This document shows positions 1-10,200 of a stretch of DNA of 64,000 nucleotides, one piece after another. The stretch is from Clostridia bacterium (GTDB lineage: Bacteria; Bacillota; Clostridia; Oscillospirales; Acutalibacteraceae), in the NCBI GenBank assembly GCA_017513245.1, contig JAFXGK010000018.1:1-64000 (forward strand), in the 5' to 3' direction. The first letter of the stretch is position 1, and every line of letters begins with the position of its first letter. The position numbers were made by a program, and so were the translations under genes. The notes below the pieces were generated by a model, which saw nothing but the letters and a program-made list of their open reading frames with translations, ran no database searches and had not been told where the DNA came from.

Positions 1-63
1 AATTACAACAGCAAGAACGGCTGCAACTATAGCAAGTATGCGCTTTTTAGTTTTGTTTTCCAT
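1..63 (-). CDS. 5' fragment of a membrane or exported protein (runs off the window)
   Basis: Twenty-one codons are visible, beginning MENKTKKRILAIVAAVLAVV. A basic start (KTKKR) followed by an Ala/Val-rich hydrophobic run is what a signal peptide or N-terminal membrane anchor looks like. The ATG overlaps the stop of the 2277-aa surface protein (TAATG arrangement), and an AAGGAGTG ribosome site lies about 10 nt upstream inside the end of that gene. The two are therefore probably translationally coupled and the product probably works at the envelope with it. The rest lies outside the window, so no function can be given. Confidence 0.7.
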   Translation of the reverse strand, partial: MENKTKKRILAIVAAVLAVVI

Positions 64-3000
64 TACATGCTCACTCCTTTCTTACGGGTTAAAACAAGTG
101 CGGCGGTAGCAAGGATCATAACTGCAACGCAGATGATCGGAATAGCGATATTGCCGCTCTCAGTGGTTTCCAGGGCTGCTACCGAGATGGTAGCAGCGCC
201 GGAATTAAACTGTTCAAGAGTTACGTCATAGGATTCGAGTACGGCAGCGTCTTTGGTAGTGCCTTCAACGAACCAGCTGCAGTCGAGGATGTAAGCGGTG
301 TACTCACCGTTTGCATCGGTAGCGGTGAGGTATGCCCATTCGGTATCATCGTCAACAATCTTAACAATACCGTTGCGAACACCCTGACCGGTTATTTGAA
401 CAACAGAACCGCCCAGACGATAGCATGCAAGGCCGGAGTATTCTCCATCATTCAGTGTGATATCGCCCCAAAGGGTCAGCTTGTCGCAATCGGATGCCGA
501 CAGGAAAAGCCGGTACGTTCCGTTGGCGATGTTAGTCTGCTGATAGGTGCCGTCGTCGGCAATGCTTATAGTGTAATCTTTATCGCCCTTGAGTAAAAGT
601 TTCGAGCCGCTCGGCAGTCCTGCTATGGTGCCTGAGATATAGTTACCGAGGCTACCGCTCTCGGGATCGACAAAGTTTGATTCGTCGTTCGGGTCGAAGG
701 TAACAACGGTATGGTCATACTGAACGTCCTTGTAGCCGTGGTTTGCGTTGAAAAGCTGAATATAATCAACGTCAAAACTTCCGGCCGTACATTCAATTAC
801 GAGGTAAACCCTTGTGAGTCTGTTATCCGCAAAGGTGAAACCGCTGCGCTTCCACTTACCGTCGGTATTCGGAGAAAGCGAAACAATATTCTCGGTTCCG
901 ATGGCGCAAAGGCGATTATCACCTTTGCTGTCGGTCGAAATGTAGATGCCACCCTGCGCCGAGGCATCACCGCGAAGCGATGCGGCAAGGGTATATTTGC
1001 TGGCCCATTCCTGGTTGTAATCAACCCTTGAATCAACGGGGATAATAACGCGGTCGCCCGCCTTAAAGGAACCTATCTTGTCACCGTAAACAGCATCGGT
1101 TGCTGCTTTCGCGTAGGCGCCGAGATAGCCGCCTTCTTTCTCAAAACTATAGTTTTCAATATAGTTCTGAGATATGTCCTGAGTGTAGAGAAGGGAAGTA
1201 GCGGTATCGATTATCGAACTCGAACTTTCAACAATCTCAACATCGTCAAAGTAGATGTCGCCTTTTGTCTTGTCGCCCAGGCTGTTAACACTGAGATACA
1301 GAGTTTCCGAGCCTGTTACAACACTATCGTCGGCAACAACGTAATGCTTAATCTGCGTCCATTCGGTATTTGCAAGTGTAACGGTCTGCTCATCGTCATA
1401 CCAATACCAGTTTTCGTCCAATTGAACAACCATGCTCGAGTATTCACTGCCCGCAACATCGGCCTTTGCCCAGTAAGAAACTTCATAAACCTTTCCCGGA
1501 CGAACCTGGAAACGGGTGAAGCTCTGGGTCAGCGGGTGTCCGCTGGCCTCAAAGTTGCTCTGCTCGGCGCTGGTAAGCGCGGTTATCGGGTCGTGTCTCA
1601 TAACGAGCGAGCCCTCACCGCTATGAACGTTTGCATCGCCCGATTGCGCAGAATACAGTTCGAAGAACTTGGTGTTAAGAGAATTATCGGACTGCCAGTT
1701 CTTGCTGCCTCTTGAGAGTGCGGCGCCTGCTTTTTGCATCATCGATATCCGTATCGAGTTGCCCTCAAAGGCCTCAAAGGCCAGCTTATGAACCGAGATA
1801 TTACCATCGGGTTCACAAAGCTTTACGTCATCAATCATAACCTCGCCGTCAGATGAGAGGAAGAGGCTGTACTGAAGCACGTCGGTTGAGCTTATGCCAA
1901 AGGAATATTCTTTCCATTCGTTCTCTAAAACAGCGCTTCCGTGAGAGGAGCCTGTAAAGGCGTTTATTACGTCACCGGTATAGAGCGAATCAAAACCGCC
2001 GCGAGTGATTCCGTAGCGGAGTGTAGCGCCCGACGGAGACTTAGCCTTGAAAGAAATGGTGTAGCTTTTATAGCGATCGAGATTTATCTTGTTTTCGATT
2101 TCGCTGTTGTTGATAACACCAAAGGTGTTGTTGCCGTCCGTGGCGGTGGAGAAGGAACCCATCCAGCCATCGTCACCGCTGTTTTTCTCGAAATCACCGT
2201 CAACAACCGAATCGGTGTAGCCGCTCGAAGTTTTAACGATCTTAACGTCGTCGATCGAGAGCAGACCGCTTCCTGCCGATCTTGACGTATTGAACATCAG
2301 GTAGGCTTCGGTTCTGTTTTTGGTTGTAAAAGTGAACTCCAGCGGGACCCATTTATCATAAGAGTCAAAGTCCTCAACGGCCGCAAAACCGAGGCAGTTA
2401 GGACCAACACGGTCGCTTGCGCTCGAGGTTCTGGAGGGGCTTACCCAATAGGTTTCGCCCTTCGTAGAGTTCTCACGGCGTTCATATTCACGGCGGCGCT
2501 GGAAAACGGAAACCGCCGCTAATTTATAGTATTCGGGAACGTTATAAACCAAAGAAACTGTATAGGTTGTGAAGGGTTCAAGGTTGGAAATCAGGAAGTT
2601 GGTAGAGCGCGAATGAGCATTAAGACGAAGGAAATTCTCACCGCTGTATGCAGTTATATTTCCTGCCGCCGAGGTAATGCCATAGGTGCACCAATCGGTT
2701 CCCGAACTCTTGTGGTCAAAGGTAGGCGGAATGAGGCAGTTGTTTTCAAAGTCACCGTCAACGAAGTAGTTGATGGGATCTTCGTCAGATCCGATCGGCT
2801 TGAAGTAAGCCGCAATAGCAACTGCGCCGTTTGCCTCGAAGGTATAGGTTGTGTTGCGACCGAACACCTTTGAGGAATCGGTATAATCATACCAGCCTAC
2901 GAATTCATATCCCGAATCGGGTATAGCCGTAAGGGTTATTTGTTCGCCCCTCTGTGCAGGACCGCTGACACCGCCGTTAAAGGTGGTGTTGATGGAGCCG

Positions 3001-6000
3001 CCTTCGCCGGCAACCAGGGTAATATAATCCGATTCGTAGAGGGCCATATTATCCATATAGAAATCGCCCGAGCCTGCCTGATATTTAATTGCAAGCTTAA
3101 CCTCGGTGTTCTGGCCCGTAAAGAAGGGAATTGTAACCTTCTGCCATGCGGTTGAAGCGGCTGCACCGATTCCTACTCCGCGGCCTGCGCCAAGCTCCTC
3201 GCCCGACTGCACACCCGTAAGGGTTGTGGCTGAGAGATAAGCATTAGACGAAAGATTTTGAATTTGCCAATAATAGGTGAATACGTAGTTTGTGTTCGCC
3301 TTAAGGCCGGTGAGCGTGGTGCTCATAAAATTATTTCTGTGGGTTGCTCGAATAATCGAGTGACCGTCGTATGCGTTGATATCAAATAGGCCTGCGCCGT
3401 CACCCTTGTTGCCGACAAAGGGGCCGTTGGCCGTTGAATCATACCACATATCAAAGCCCCAAAGTTGCTTGTTGGATTCGCTAACCTGCCACAATCCCAA
3501 ATCGCTCAGGCTTTCTTCAGCGTGGGAGTTTTCAAATCCCGAGTCGGGAATGAGGTTATTAATCTCAAATTTTGCAACAAGTGTTGTAAACTCAGCGGCG
3601 GGGAAGGTGTAGCTTTCGTTGGCCGAAACCAATGCGCCGTCCTTATACCAGCCAAGGAATTTATTAGCCATATAGGGCTTAACCGAAACGGTTGCATTCT
3701 GTCCAAAGGAAACATAATTCACGGCATCACCGAGCAAGTAACCGGGATATATGCCGTCCATTTCCATTTCTGCATTTATAACGAAGGGTGCAGAAGCGGT
3801 GTCGTAGAGAACGACGTCATCGATATAAACCGTCGAGCCCGAGCCCGAATATTTCAAAACGAAATAAACGCTGGTGGCAGAGCCGGTGTTTACGTTAGCA
3901 TAGAACTTCTGCCAGTCGCCGGTAGCGGCGGTGAAGGTTGTATACTCCTTGATAAGAGCGTTATCAGCCGCGTTATAAACCTTTACGTATTCAAGGCCGT
4001 AGCCGTCACCGGTGTTAGATACCATCCAGTTGAAGGCAAGATGATATGTTTTGCCTGCCGAAACGGCTATATTTGTATGCTTAATATCCTTGCCTGCGGC
4101 GCTGATATTAATGCTGTTTTTTCCGGTCTTGGCCGCAATATTAACGACATTACCGTAGGCATCTGCAGCAGAGGACCATTCCTTATCGCTGCCCACAACG
4201 CTTGTCGCCACCTCTGCGTTTTCATAACTCGAGTCGGCGATTAGGTTGTTACACTCAAACTTGGCTGTAAGTTCAGCGTTTTTCAAAACGGTATACTCAA
4301 AGGTTTCCTCGTTTGATACGAGGGTATTGCCGTCATACCAGCCTACGAAGGAGTTTCCGTGGTAAGGAGCGGCAGAAAGGGTGATTTTTGCACCCGAAGG
4401 CAGTTCGTTAAAGGCCTTGTCACCGGTTATGTAACCGCCAAAGGTCGGTTCGTCTTCAACAACCGCCGAAACAGAGTATTTATTGGGGTCGCTAATGAAT
4501 TTTGCGGTGTAGTTGCCACCGTCGTTATATGCAAGCGACAGTACGGGGTCGGTCGAAACACGGTTTCCGTCTTTATACCAACCGTCAAAGGCATAACCCA
4601 TATCGGCTGATGCCAAATAGGTGTATTGCATAACGGGATAGAGCGGTTTTGTCGCGTCAATGCTCGATTCGAAGGGCTTTGCAGTGCCCTTTGCAGCGGT
4701 GGCCTCAAATGCGACGTCACCGGCAAGCGAAGACTCAACGGTACCGTTTTCTCCCACACTGACGGTGGGAACGGTGCTTGCGTCGGCCACCTGCGTAAAC
4801 GACATATTATCAAACACAACGGGGTCGGTCATTGCGTTAATGGTTCCGAGCGTTAAGAAATACGTGCCGCTGGCTTCGGGGGTGAAAACAATGTAGAAAT
4901 CAACCCACTCGCCGGCACCCGAGGAGTTTTTGTTGTTGCTGTATTCGCCGGAGGTTGCCTTGCCCCAGGCATACGGATAATCGTCAACGTTATCAAGAAT
5001 ATCCGTATCGCGGTCGCTACGGTAGGAGGAAAGCTGCGAATGGAATGAGTAGGGAGCGGTGAAGCCCCAGCCTATGGGCTTTGCATCGGTGTTGAACTTA
5101 TCAACCGAGAAGGTAAGATAATGCTTCGAGGCATCATAAACGGCGAGATATGTATAGGAGAACTTCCAAATATACTGCTTGCCTGCCTCTACCTCAACGG
5201 GGATGTTCATAAGGTTTTTCGGCTTGCCGACGTCGGTTACGGAATAGGGGGTAACCATTAAAACCTTGTCGCCGAATTCAGCACCGCCGCCGATGGGGTT
5301 GTTAATGATATCATAACCTGACATCTTCGGCAGCGACGAATAATGCGGATATGCCTTGTAGGTGTCGACGGTGGAGGTGCAGCCGCTTTCAAAATTACCG
5401 TCGAAAATCTGGTTATCTGTGGTGAATTTTGCGTAGCAGGCTGATGTGTTGTTTGTGTCGGCCGTTGCATCGGTCGTAACGAGCGTCGCATTGCTGTCAG
5501 CGCTGTCGAACCAACCTAAGAAACGGTTTCCGTAAAATGCGGTTGCGGTATGCGTACCGTCGGAGTTTTTGCTTATAAAGCCGCCGTCCGAGGAATAAAC
5601 TCTCGATACAAACTTAGCGGTATAATCTTTTCCGGTCATTAAAAGGGGAGTGGTAATACCTTTGGATACGAGGTTGTTTCCATCGTACCAACCGTCGAAA
5701 ACAGAGCCGTCTGCGGCCTTGGCCGTAAAACGCTCATATATCGAGGGATAGTAAACCTTAGATGTGTCTCTGCCGGTGTAGCTGTTAGCATTGCCGCGGG
5801 CATAGGAGGTGTAAACGTAATAATCCTCGCCTTGGCGATAATCCTGCATGGTTACTGTGCCGTTGCCAGAAACCGAAACATCGCTTCTGTCATTGGCAAC
5901 AGCCTTGCTGACCGACATGTTATCAATATAAAGTGTATCAACGCAGGACTGATGATAGTTTCCAAGCATCAGATAAATAGTTCCCGTGTCGCCGTTTGCA

Positions 6001-6896
6001 AAGATTTTTGCATCCTCGCCGGGGTTAAACAAAACGTAAAAGTCCTGCCATTTTCCCTTTACGGTACGGCCGTTATCTCCGATTACTTCAGCGGTAAAGG
6101 CAGAGCCGCCGCCCCAAGCGTAGGTGTTGGTCCATGCTGCCGAGCCAACCTCGGTTCCCTCGGGATGGGAGTTCATAGTCCACTTAACTGCGCTCGAAGC
6201 GTTGCTCCAGTCGGAAACCGAGCTGTTAAGAGCAAAACGAATGCTGTGTGTGCTGGCATTGAACGCAGTAGACAGAGTGTCCGAAAAACGGTATGAGAAG
6301 CGCCAAATATAATCTTGGTTTTTCGTAACTGTGACGGGAATGCAAAGTAAAGATTTCTTCTTCGATGCTGCCGTGGTGGAGGCGGCAGGAGTCAGCTTAA
6401 GAGCATAACTACCGAAATCCGCCGAGCAGTTCGTCAGCTCGTCGGTTTCGCCAATAGCGGCAGTACCCCTATTAGCAGTGCTGTAAGAGGGGTTGGAGTT
6501 GTATGTATTAATAATGCTTTGCTGGGTTGAAACGGTTTCCATATCACCGTTTTCAATTAAGTTTCGGATATCGAACTTGGCCTTGAGGGTTCTGTCACCC
6601 TCAACAACGAAGGTGTAGCTAAGTTTATCAGAAACCTTAGTTGTGCCTTCGTACCAGCCTAAGAAGCCATTACCGTAGTAAGGCTCGGCTGTTACGGTAG
6701 CGCTGTCGCCGAAGGCCACCGTCTGGTTAGCCTCGGTAAGAACAGTACCGCCGTAGAGTCCGTCCTGCACCTCAACCGAGGTAGCAACGGTGTGATTTTC
6801 ACCTGAGGCCGCAAATGCGGTTACACCTGTGAACACAACCGAAAAGCAGGAGAACACTATGAGTAGCGCGAGAACGATGCTCAAACTTTTTTTCAA
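63..6896 (-). CDS. Giant exported multi-repeat protein, C-terminally membrane anchored (2277 aa)
   Basis: A cell-surface protein of unknown ligand. The N-terminus (MKKSLSIVLALLIVF... to TAFAA) is a typical Sec signal peptide. The body carries seven GW[YF] beta-repeat units (pattern YGNxFxGWYxG..VS..Y.F......AKF), which resemble Listeria-Bacteroides/InlB B repeats. These alternate with about 200-residue modules starting 'LI.NGD.E' and ending '.YIDNM', which look like CBM4/9-type jelly rolls. A C-terminal Ig/CNA-B-like region precedes a hydrophobic helix and the basic tail RKKGVSM; no LPXTG motif is visible. The start is taken as TTG at 6896 because AGGGAGTG lies 8 nt upstream and the signal peptide begins there; the frame is open up to an ATG at 6968, but that extension runs through the leader hairpin. 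Sugar or protein binding and adhesion are inference. Paralogous in style to 7289-11401. Confidence 0.8.
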   Translation of the reverse strand: MKKSLSIVLALLIVFSCFSVVFTGVTAFAASGENHTVATSVEVQDGLYGGTVLTEANQTVAFGDSATVTAEPYYGNGFLGWYEGTTKVSDKLSYTFVVEGDRTLKAKFDIRNLIENGDMETVSTQQSIINTYNSNPSYSTANRGTAAIGETDELTNCSADFGSYALKLTPAASTTAASKKKSLLCIPVTVTKNQDYIWRFSYRFSDTLSTAFNASTHSIRFALNSSVSDWSNASSAVKWTMNSHPEGTEVGSAAWTNTYAWGGGSAFTAEVIGDNGRTVKGKWQDFYVLFNPGEDAKIFANGDTGTIYLMLGNYHQSCVDTLYIDNMSVSKAVANDRSDVSVSGNGTVTMQDYRQGEDYYVYTSYARGNANSYTGRDTSKVYYPSIYERFTAKAADGSVFDGWYDGNNLVSKGITTPLLMTGKDYTAKFVSRVYSSDGGFISKNSDGTHTATAFYGNRFLGWFDSADSNATLVTTDATADTNNTSACYAKFTTDNQIFDGNFESGCTSTVDTYKAYPHYSSLPKMSGYDIINNPIGGGAEFGDKVLMVTPYSVTDVGKPKNLMNIPVEVEAGKQYIWKFSYTYLAVYDASKHYLTFSVDKFNTDAKPIGWGFTAPYSFHSQLSSYRSDRDTDILDNVDDYPYAWGKATSGEYSNNKNSSGAGEWVDFYIVFTPEASGTYFLTLGTINAMTDPVVFDNMSFTQVADASTVPTVSVGENGTVESSLAGDVAFEATAAKGTAKPFESSIDATKPLYPVMQYTYLASADMGYAFDGWYKDGNRVSTDPVLSLAYNDGGNYTAKFISDPNKYSVSAVVEDEPTFGGYITGDKAFNELPSGAKITLSAAPYHGNSFVGWYDGNTLVSNEETFEYTVLKNAELTAKFECNNLIADSSYENAEVATSVVGSDKEWSSAADAYGNVVNIAAKTGKNSINISAAGKDIKHTNIAVSAGKTYHLAFNWMVSNTGDGYGLEYVKVYNAADNALIKEYTTFTAATGDWQKFYANVNTGSATSVYFVLKYSGSGSTVYIDDVVLYDTASAPFVINAEMEMDGIYPGYLLGDAVNYVSFGQNATVSVKPYMANKFLGWYKDGALVSANESYTFPAAEFTTLVAKFEINNLIPDSGFENSHAEESLSDLGLWQVSESNKQLWGFDMWYDSTANGPFVGNKGDGAGLFDINAYDGHSIIRATHRNNFMSTTLTGLKANTNYVFTYYWQIQNLSSNAYLSATTLTGVQSGEELGAGRGVGIGAAASTAWQKVTIPFFTGQNTEVKLAIKYQAGSGDFYMDNMALYESDYITLVAGEGGSINTTFNGGVSGPAQRGEQITLTAIPDSGYEFVGWYDYTDSSKVFGRNTTYTFEANGAVAIAAYFKPIGSDEDPINYFVDGDFENNCLIPPTFDHKSSGTDWCTYGITSAAGNITAYSGENFLRLNAHSRSTNFLISNLEPFTTYTVSLVYNVPEYYKLAAVSVFQRRREYERRENSTKGETYWVSPSRTSSASDRVGPNCLGFAAVEDFDSYDKWVPLEFTFTTKNRTEAYLMFNTSRSAGSGLLSIDDVKIVKTSSGYTDSVVDGDFEKNSGDDGWMGSFSTATDGNNTFGVINNSEIENKINLDRYKSYTISFKAKSPSGATLRYGITRGGFDSLYTGDVINAFTGSSHGSAVLENEWKEYSFGISSTDVLQYSLFLSSDGEVMIDDVKLCEPDGNISVHKLAFEAFEGNSIRISMMQKAGAALSRGSKNWQSDNSLNTKFFELYSAQSGDANVHSGEGSLVMRHDPITALTSAEQSNFEASGHPLTQSFTRFQVRPGKVYEVSYWAKADVAGSEYSSMVVQLDENWYWYDDEQTVTLANTEWTQIKHYVVADDSVVTGSETLYLSVNSLGDKTKGDIYFDDVEIVESSSSIIDTATSLLYTQDISQNYIENYSFEKEGGYLGAYAKAATDAVYGDKIGSFKAGDRVIIPVDSRVDYNQEWASKYTLAASLRGDASAQGGIYISTDSKGDNRLCAIGTENIVSLSPNTDGKWKRSGFTFADNRLTRVYLVIECTAGSFDVDYIQLFNANHGYKDVQYDHTVVTFDPNDESNFVDPESGSLGNYISGTIAGLPSGSKLLLKGDKDYTISIADDGTYQQTNIANGTYRLFLSASDCDKLTLWGDITLNDGEYSGLACYRLGGSVVQITGQGVRNGIVKIVDDDTEWAYLTATDANGEYTAYILDCSWFVEGTTKDAAVLESYDVTLEQFNSGAATISVAALETTESGNIAIPIICVAVMILATAALVLTRKKGVSM

Positions 6897-6910
6897 AAAT
6901 AAACACTCCC

Positions 6911-6989
6911 TAATAAAAAAATAAACGGCACCCGTGAGAGATGAAAGCATAAAGACGATAATCATCACTCAACAAACTCACGATGCCGT
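6911..6989 (-). promoter_or_regulatory. Terminator-like hairpin in the leader of the giant protein gene
   Basis: On the minus strand ACGGCA-T-CGTGAG (6989-6977) pairs with CTCACG-GG-TGCCGT (6938-6925): two 6-bp helices around a small internal loop, closed by a loop of about 38 nt. A T-rich run (TTATTTTTTT) follows, then the ribosome site. It lies wholly between the promoter (7003-7031) and the TTG start, so it belongs to the 5' leader and not to an upstream gene. CGATAA near the RNA 5' end can alternatively pair with TTATCG in the loop. Attenuation is an inference; I recognise no known riboswitch class. Confidence 0.6.
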
Positions 6990-7002
6990 ACTTATCGGGA
7001 AT

Positions 7003-7031
7003 ATTATATCATAATAATGCTCCTAAAGCAA
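7003..7031 (-). promoter_or_regulatory. SigA-type promoter for the giant protein gene
   Basis: On the minus strand: -35 TTGCTT (7031-7026), 17-nt spacer, -10 TATAAT (7008-7003). Predicted start near 6996 gives a leader of about 100 nt before the TTG at 6896. Confidence 0.65.
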
Positions 7032-7082
7032 CAATTTTTTTGCATTTTTTACATATCTTTGATTTTTTGCTGTTATCGCCTT

Positions 7083-7120
7083 AAAAACAAAAAATCCCCC
7101 GTGGCTTTCGCCACAGGGGA
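7083..7120 (-). terminator. Rho-independent terminator after the 44-aa peptide gene
   Basis: Minus strand: TCCCCTGTGGC, loop GAAA, GCCACGGGGGA, then TTTTTTG. It separates the 1370-aa protein/peptide unit from the promoter of the 2277-aa protein gene. Confidence 0.85.
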
Positions 7121-7133
7121 AGTTTTATAAAAG

Positions 7134-7268
7134 TTAGATCTCGTCGCCGTCTTCGTCGATGAAGTCGTCCGGAACGTCGGTCAGATCGCCCTGGCTGGGT
7201 CCGCAGATGTCGGAAACCAGCTTGATCTCAAGGATCTCAGCTTCAGGAGCATTGTATAAACTTCTCAT
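7134..7268 (-). CDS. Small acidic peptide, 44 aa, unknown function
   Basis: A complete reading frame with an excellent ribosome site (AAAGGAGG, 9 nt before ATG), located 20 nt after the stop of the 1370-aa exported protein and directly before a terminator. The peptide starts MRSLYNAPEAEILEIKLVSD, has a single Cys in an ICGPS motif at about residues 21-25, and ends in an Asp/Glu-rich tail (DDFIDEDGDEI). It has no signal peptide or membrane segment. From memory, short acidic frames with a 'Y.xPE.E.l.(f/k)' opening are common in gut Clostridia without known function. A short precursor peptide or an accessory factor of the neighbouring surface protein are possibilities; neither is shown. Confidence 0.75.
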   Translation of the reverse strand: MRSLYNAPEAEILEIKLVSDICGPSQGDLTDVPDDFIDEDGDEI

Positions 7269-7288
7269 TAATCTCAATCCTCCTTTAA

Positions 7289-10200
7289 TTACTGTGCATT
7301 AGCTGCAAGAACGAATGCCCAAACCTCGTCGATATTGCAGTTCCAAAGTGCCTTACCATCGATAGGGGTGATCATTTCGGCTGCAAGAGCGGCGTGGTCA
7401 CCCTCGATGAGAGCCTTAGCGGTAAGACGCTTCATCTGAGTGAGCGAGCGGCTGTAAACACCGTTGTCAATTGCCTTGGAAGCATCGGTGTTCTGGGTGC
7501 CGAGTACGATATCTAAGGAGTTACCATAGTTATCGGAGATGGAAATCTCAGTACGTGCAAGAACACGTGCGGTGGGATTCATAGCATCGAAGCCTTCATA
7601 GGTTGTGTAGAAGTTACCCTTCTTCATAGCCTTGCCGTCTTCGCCGAGAACAAGGTGGTTGCTTTCTTCGTCAGCGCGCATAGAAGCGAAACCTGCCTCA
7701 TCAATCTCGAAGTCGAAGTCGTATGCACGCTCCGGATACTTGGTGTCGATGAAGTACTTAGCAATCATATGAGTGGTTACGCAGTTCATCGAAACGTATG
7801 CCGGGAGGTCAACGCTGGTTACGTAGTAAACAGTGCTGCCGTCGGTATCAAGCAGAGCGCCCTCCATCTTGGGAGCGAGGTCAGCCTGATTGATGATGCT
7901 GAAGCTATCGATTGCGAATTCGCCGCCGTTGCGGAGACCAACGTTAATATAAGCGGTGGTATCAGCGGTAAGAGCGGTTGCATCGATTACCCAGTAAAGG
8001 TCAACGTAGCTGTCTTCAACCTCGTTCCAGTTCCAGTAGAGAGAACCGTCGGTGCTGAAGGAGGAGAGTACGGTGCCGTAGCTGTTGGTACCGGTTACCT
8101 TATAGGTAAGACCTTCGGGAGCTCCTGTCCAAGAAGCAGCGGCACTGTCGATACGTGCATCAAAGCGAGAAGAGGTTGCAAGAGCCTCATCGTTAACGGT
8201 ATCGGGGAGAGAAAGAACACGGAACTTAGCGTGTGCAAGATACTTGTTGCCTGTAGCAAGGTCAACGGGGAATGCAACGTCTACGTGTCCACCATCGGGG
8301 TTAGCAGTTACCTTAAGGAAGTTGCTGCCCATAGTGTCGTCGAAGCCCTTAAGAGCCTTATCAGCCTCAGCGTAGCCTGCAAATTCAGCAGAAGCGCCGC
8401 TGTTTAAATCAACGAGCTGCTCGGGAACTACAGAAGTGTCCTCGAAGCCGCCGTTTTCGCCTTCTGTTACGTCAAGCTTATCAAGCTCGAAGTTAGCGGT
8501 AAGCTCAGCGCTTTCGAAGGTAGAATAGGGGTTAGCGGTGGAAACAACCTGACCCTCTGCATCGGTCCAACCTGTGAACTTGTAGCCGGGTTCTCTAACG
8601 GTTGCGGTGTAGGTCATCGGGATAACTGCGGTAGAAGCAGCAGGGCCGATGTTACCGGTACCAATGTTGCCGTCAGTGTAGTGAACAGCGCCTTCGTTTA
8701 CAACCTCGGAAACAACGATGTTATCGATGTCGAGAGCGAAAGTACCTGCGTTATTGTTACCAAAGGTCATACCGAACAGAGCCTCATCGCCGAGGTCGGT
8801 AGTGCCATCCTGGAGGGTCCAGGTGGTGGTGTCGATAACTATAGTTCTGTGAACCCAATCGGTGGGTGCGTTCTGGTATGCACCTGCGAACGAGGTGGAG
8901 CCTTCGCGCGGATAGTCGTCGGTACCGCCGGAGGGCAGGGGATTGAAGTCGCCAACGTAGGTATTGCTGGTACCGCTGTTAACGGAATAGCTGTCTGCGA
9001 AAGCAATACGGTTCCACTCATATGTGCGGTTGCCGAATGTGCCGCTCTTGTTGTAAACGAACATATTACGATAGCTGGAGCCCTCGGAAGAGAGGTAGTT
9101 GCCTTCTGCATCCATCGGAACTCTGTGATCGTAGGAAATTACGTATTTCTTGCCCTTTTCGAGCTCGAACTGCCACTGGAATGCATAGAATGCGTTGCTT
9201 CCGGTGATAGTAGAAACCATCTGGAGATAGTTGTTGCCGTTCTCTTCAGTCTTAACGGTTGCGCTGTAAGCAGCGTTCTGAACGAAAACGTCGTGATCGC
9301 CGAAGTCGAAGCCACCGTCAACAATCTTGTTGTACTCGGTGAAGGAAGCATACATGCCTGCGGTTGCGGCGTAGGTAGCATCGGTGGAAACGAGAGCATC
9401 GTTTATATCATACCAACCGTTGAACTTGTTGCCGTAGTAAGCCTTTGCAGTGTAAGTGCCGTCCTGATTCTTAACGATGATACCACCGTCGGTTGCATAG
9501 GGAGCAACAGCGAACTTAGCGGTATAGGTGCCTTCAGCGTAGAAGGTCTCGGTTGCGTTAGTAGAAACGAGATTGCCCTGTGCATCGTACCAACCAACGA
9601 ACTCAGAACCGCTGTTAGCGGTTGCGGTGTAGGTGGTAACTGCTACCTGCGAGTAAGCGGTAGTGCCGTCAACTGCGGTAGAAACGGAGCCAACCTTAGC
9701 GTTGCCGTTTGCAACGTAGCAAACAGCATCGGGAGTGTAGGGCATTGCAGCTGCAACATTACCGTCGCCGCTTGCAACAGCGCTTATAGCGGTGTTAGCA
9801 GTAGCGCCTGCCTCGGTGATGCTGATGTTATCGAAGTAATAGGTGTTAGTTTGAGAGTTAGCAATACCCATGAGGAAGAACATCTCTGCGGTGTCCTCAC
9901 CGTCTGCGAAGATGGAAGCATCCTCAGTAGTCTCGAAGGTGCACCAGTAGTCAACCCACTTGTTAGCGCCTGCGTTAACGGAAGCATGAGTCTGGTCACG
10001 CATCATCTGGTAGGTGCTGCCGTAGCCGCCGAATACCGACCAGGCACCAAGGTTGGTTACACCTTCGGGCTCCCAGTGGTAGGTAACGTTGGAAACAACA
10101 GCGGAACGGGTCCAGCCGTTGGTAAAGGTCTTCTTAGCGTGGAGACCTACGTAAGCGGGCTGGTTGACGTCTACCGAGTAGTAGGAAAGGTGGAATACAT

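Noticed and set aside
6897-6968. In-frame extension of the 2277-aa protein to an ATG at 6968
   Set aside because: It runs through the leader hairpin, has no ribosome site, and would bury the clear signal peptide; TTG at 6896 has AGGGAGTG in place.
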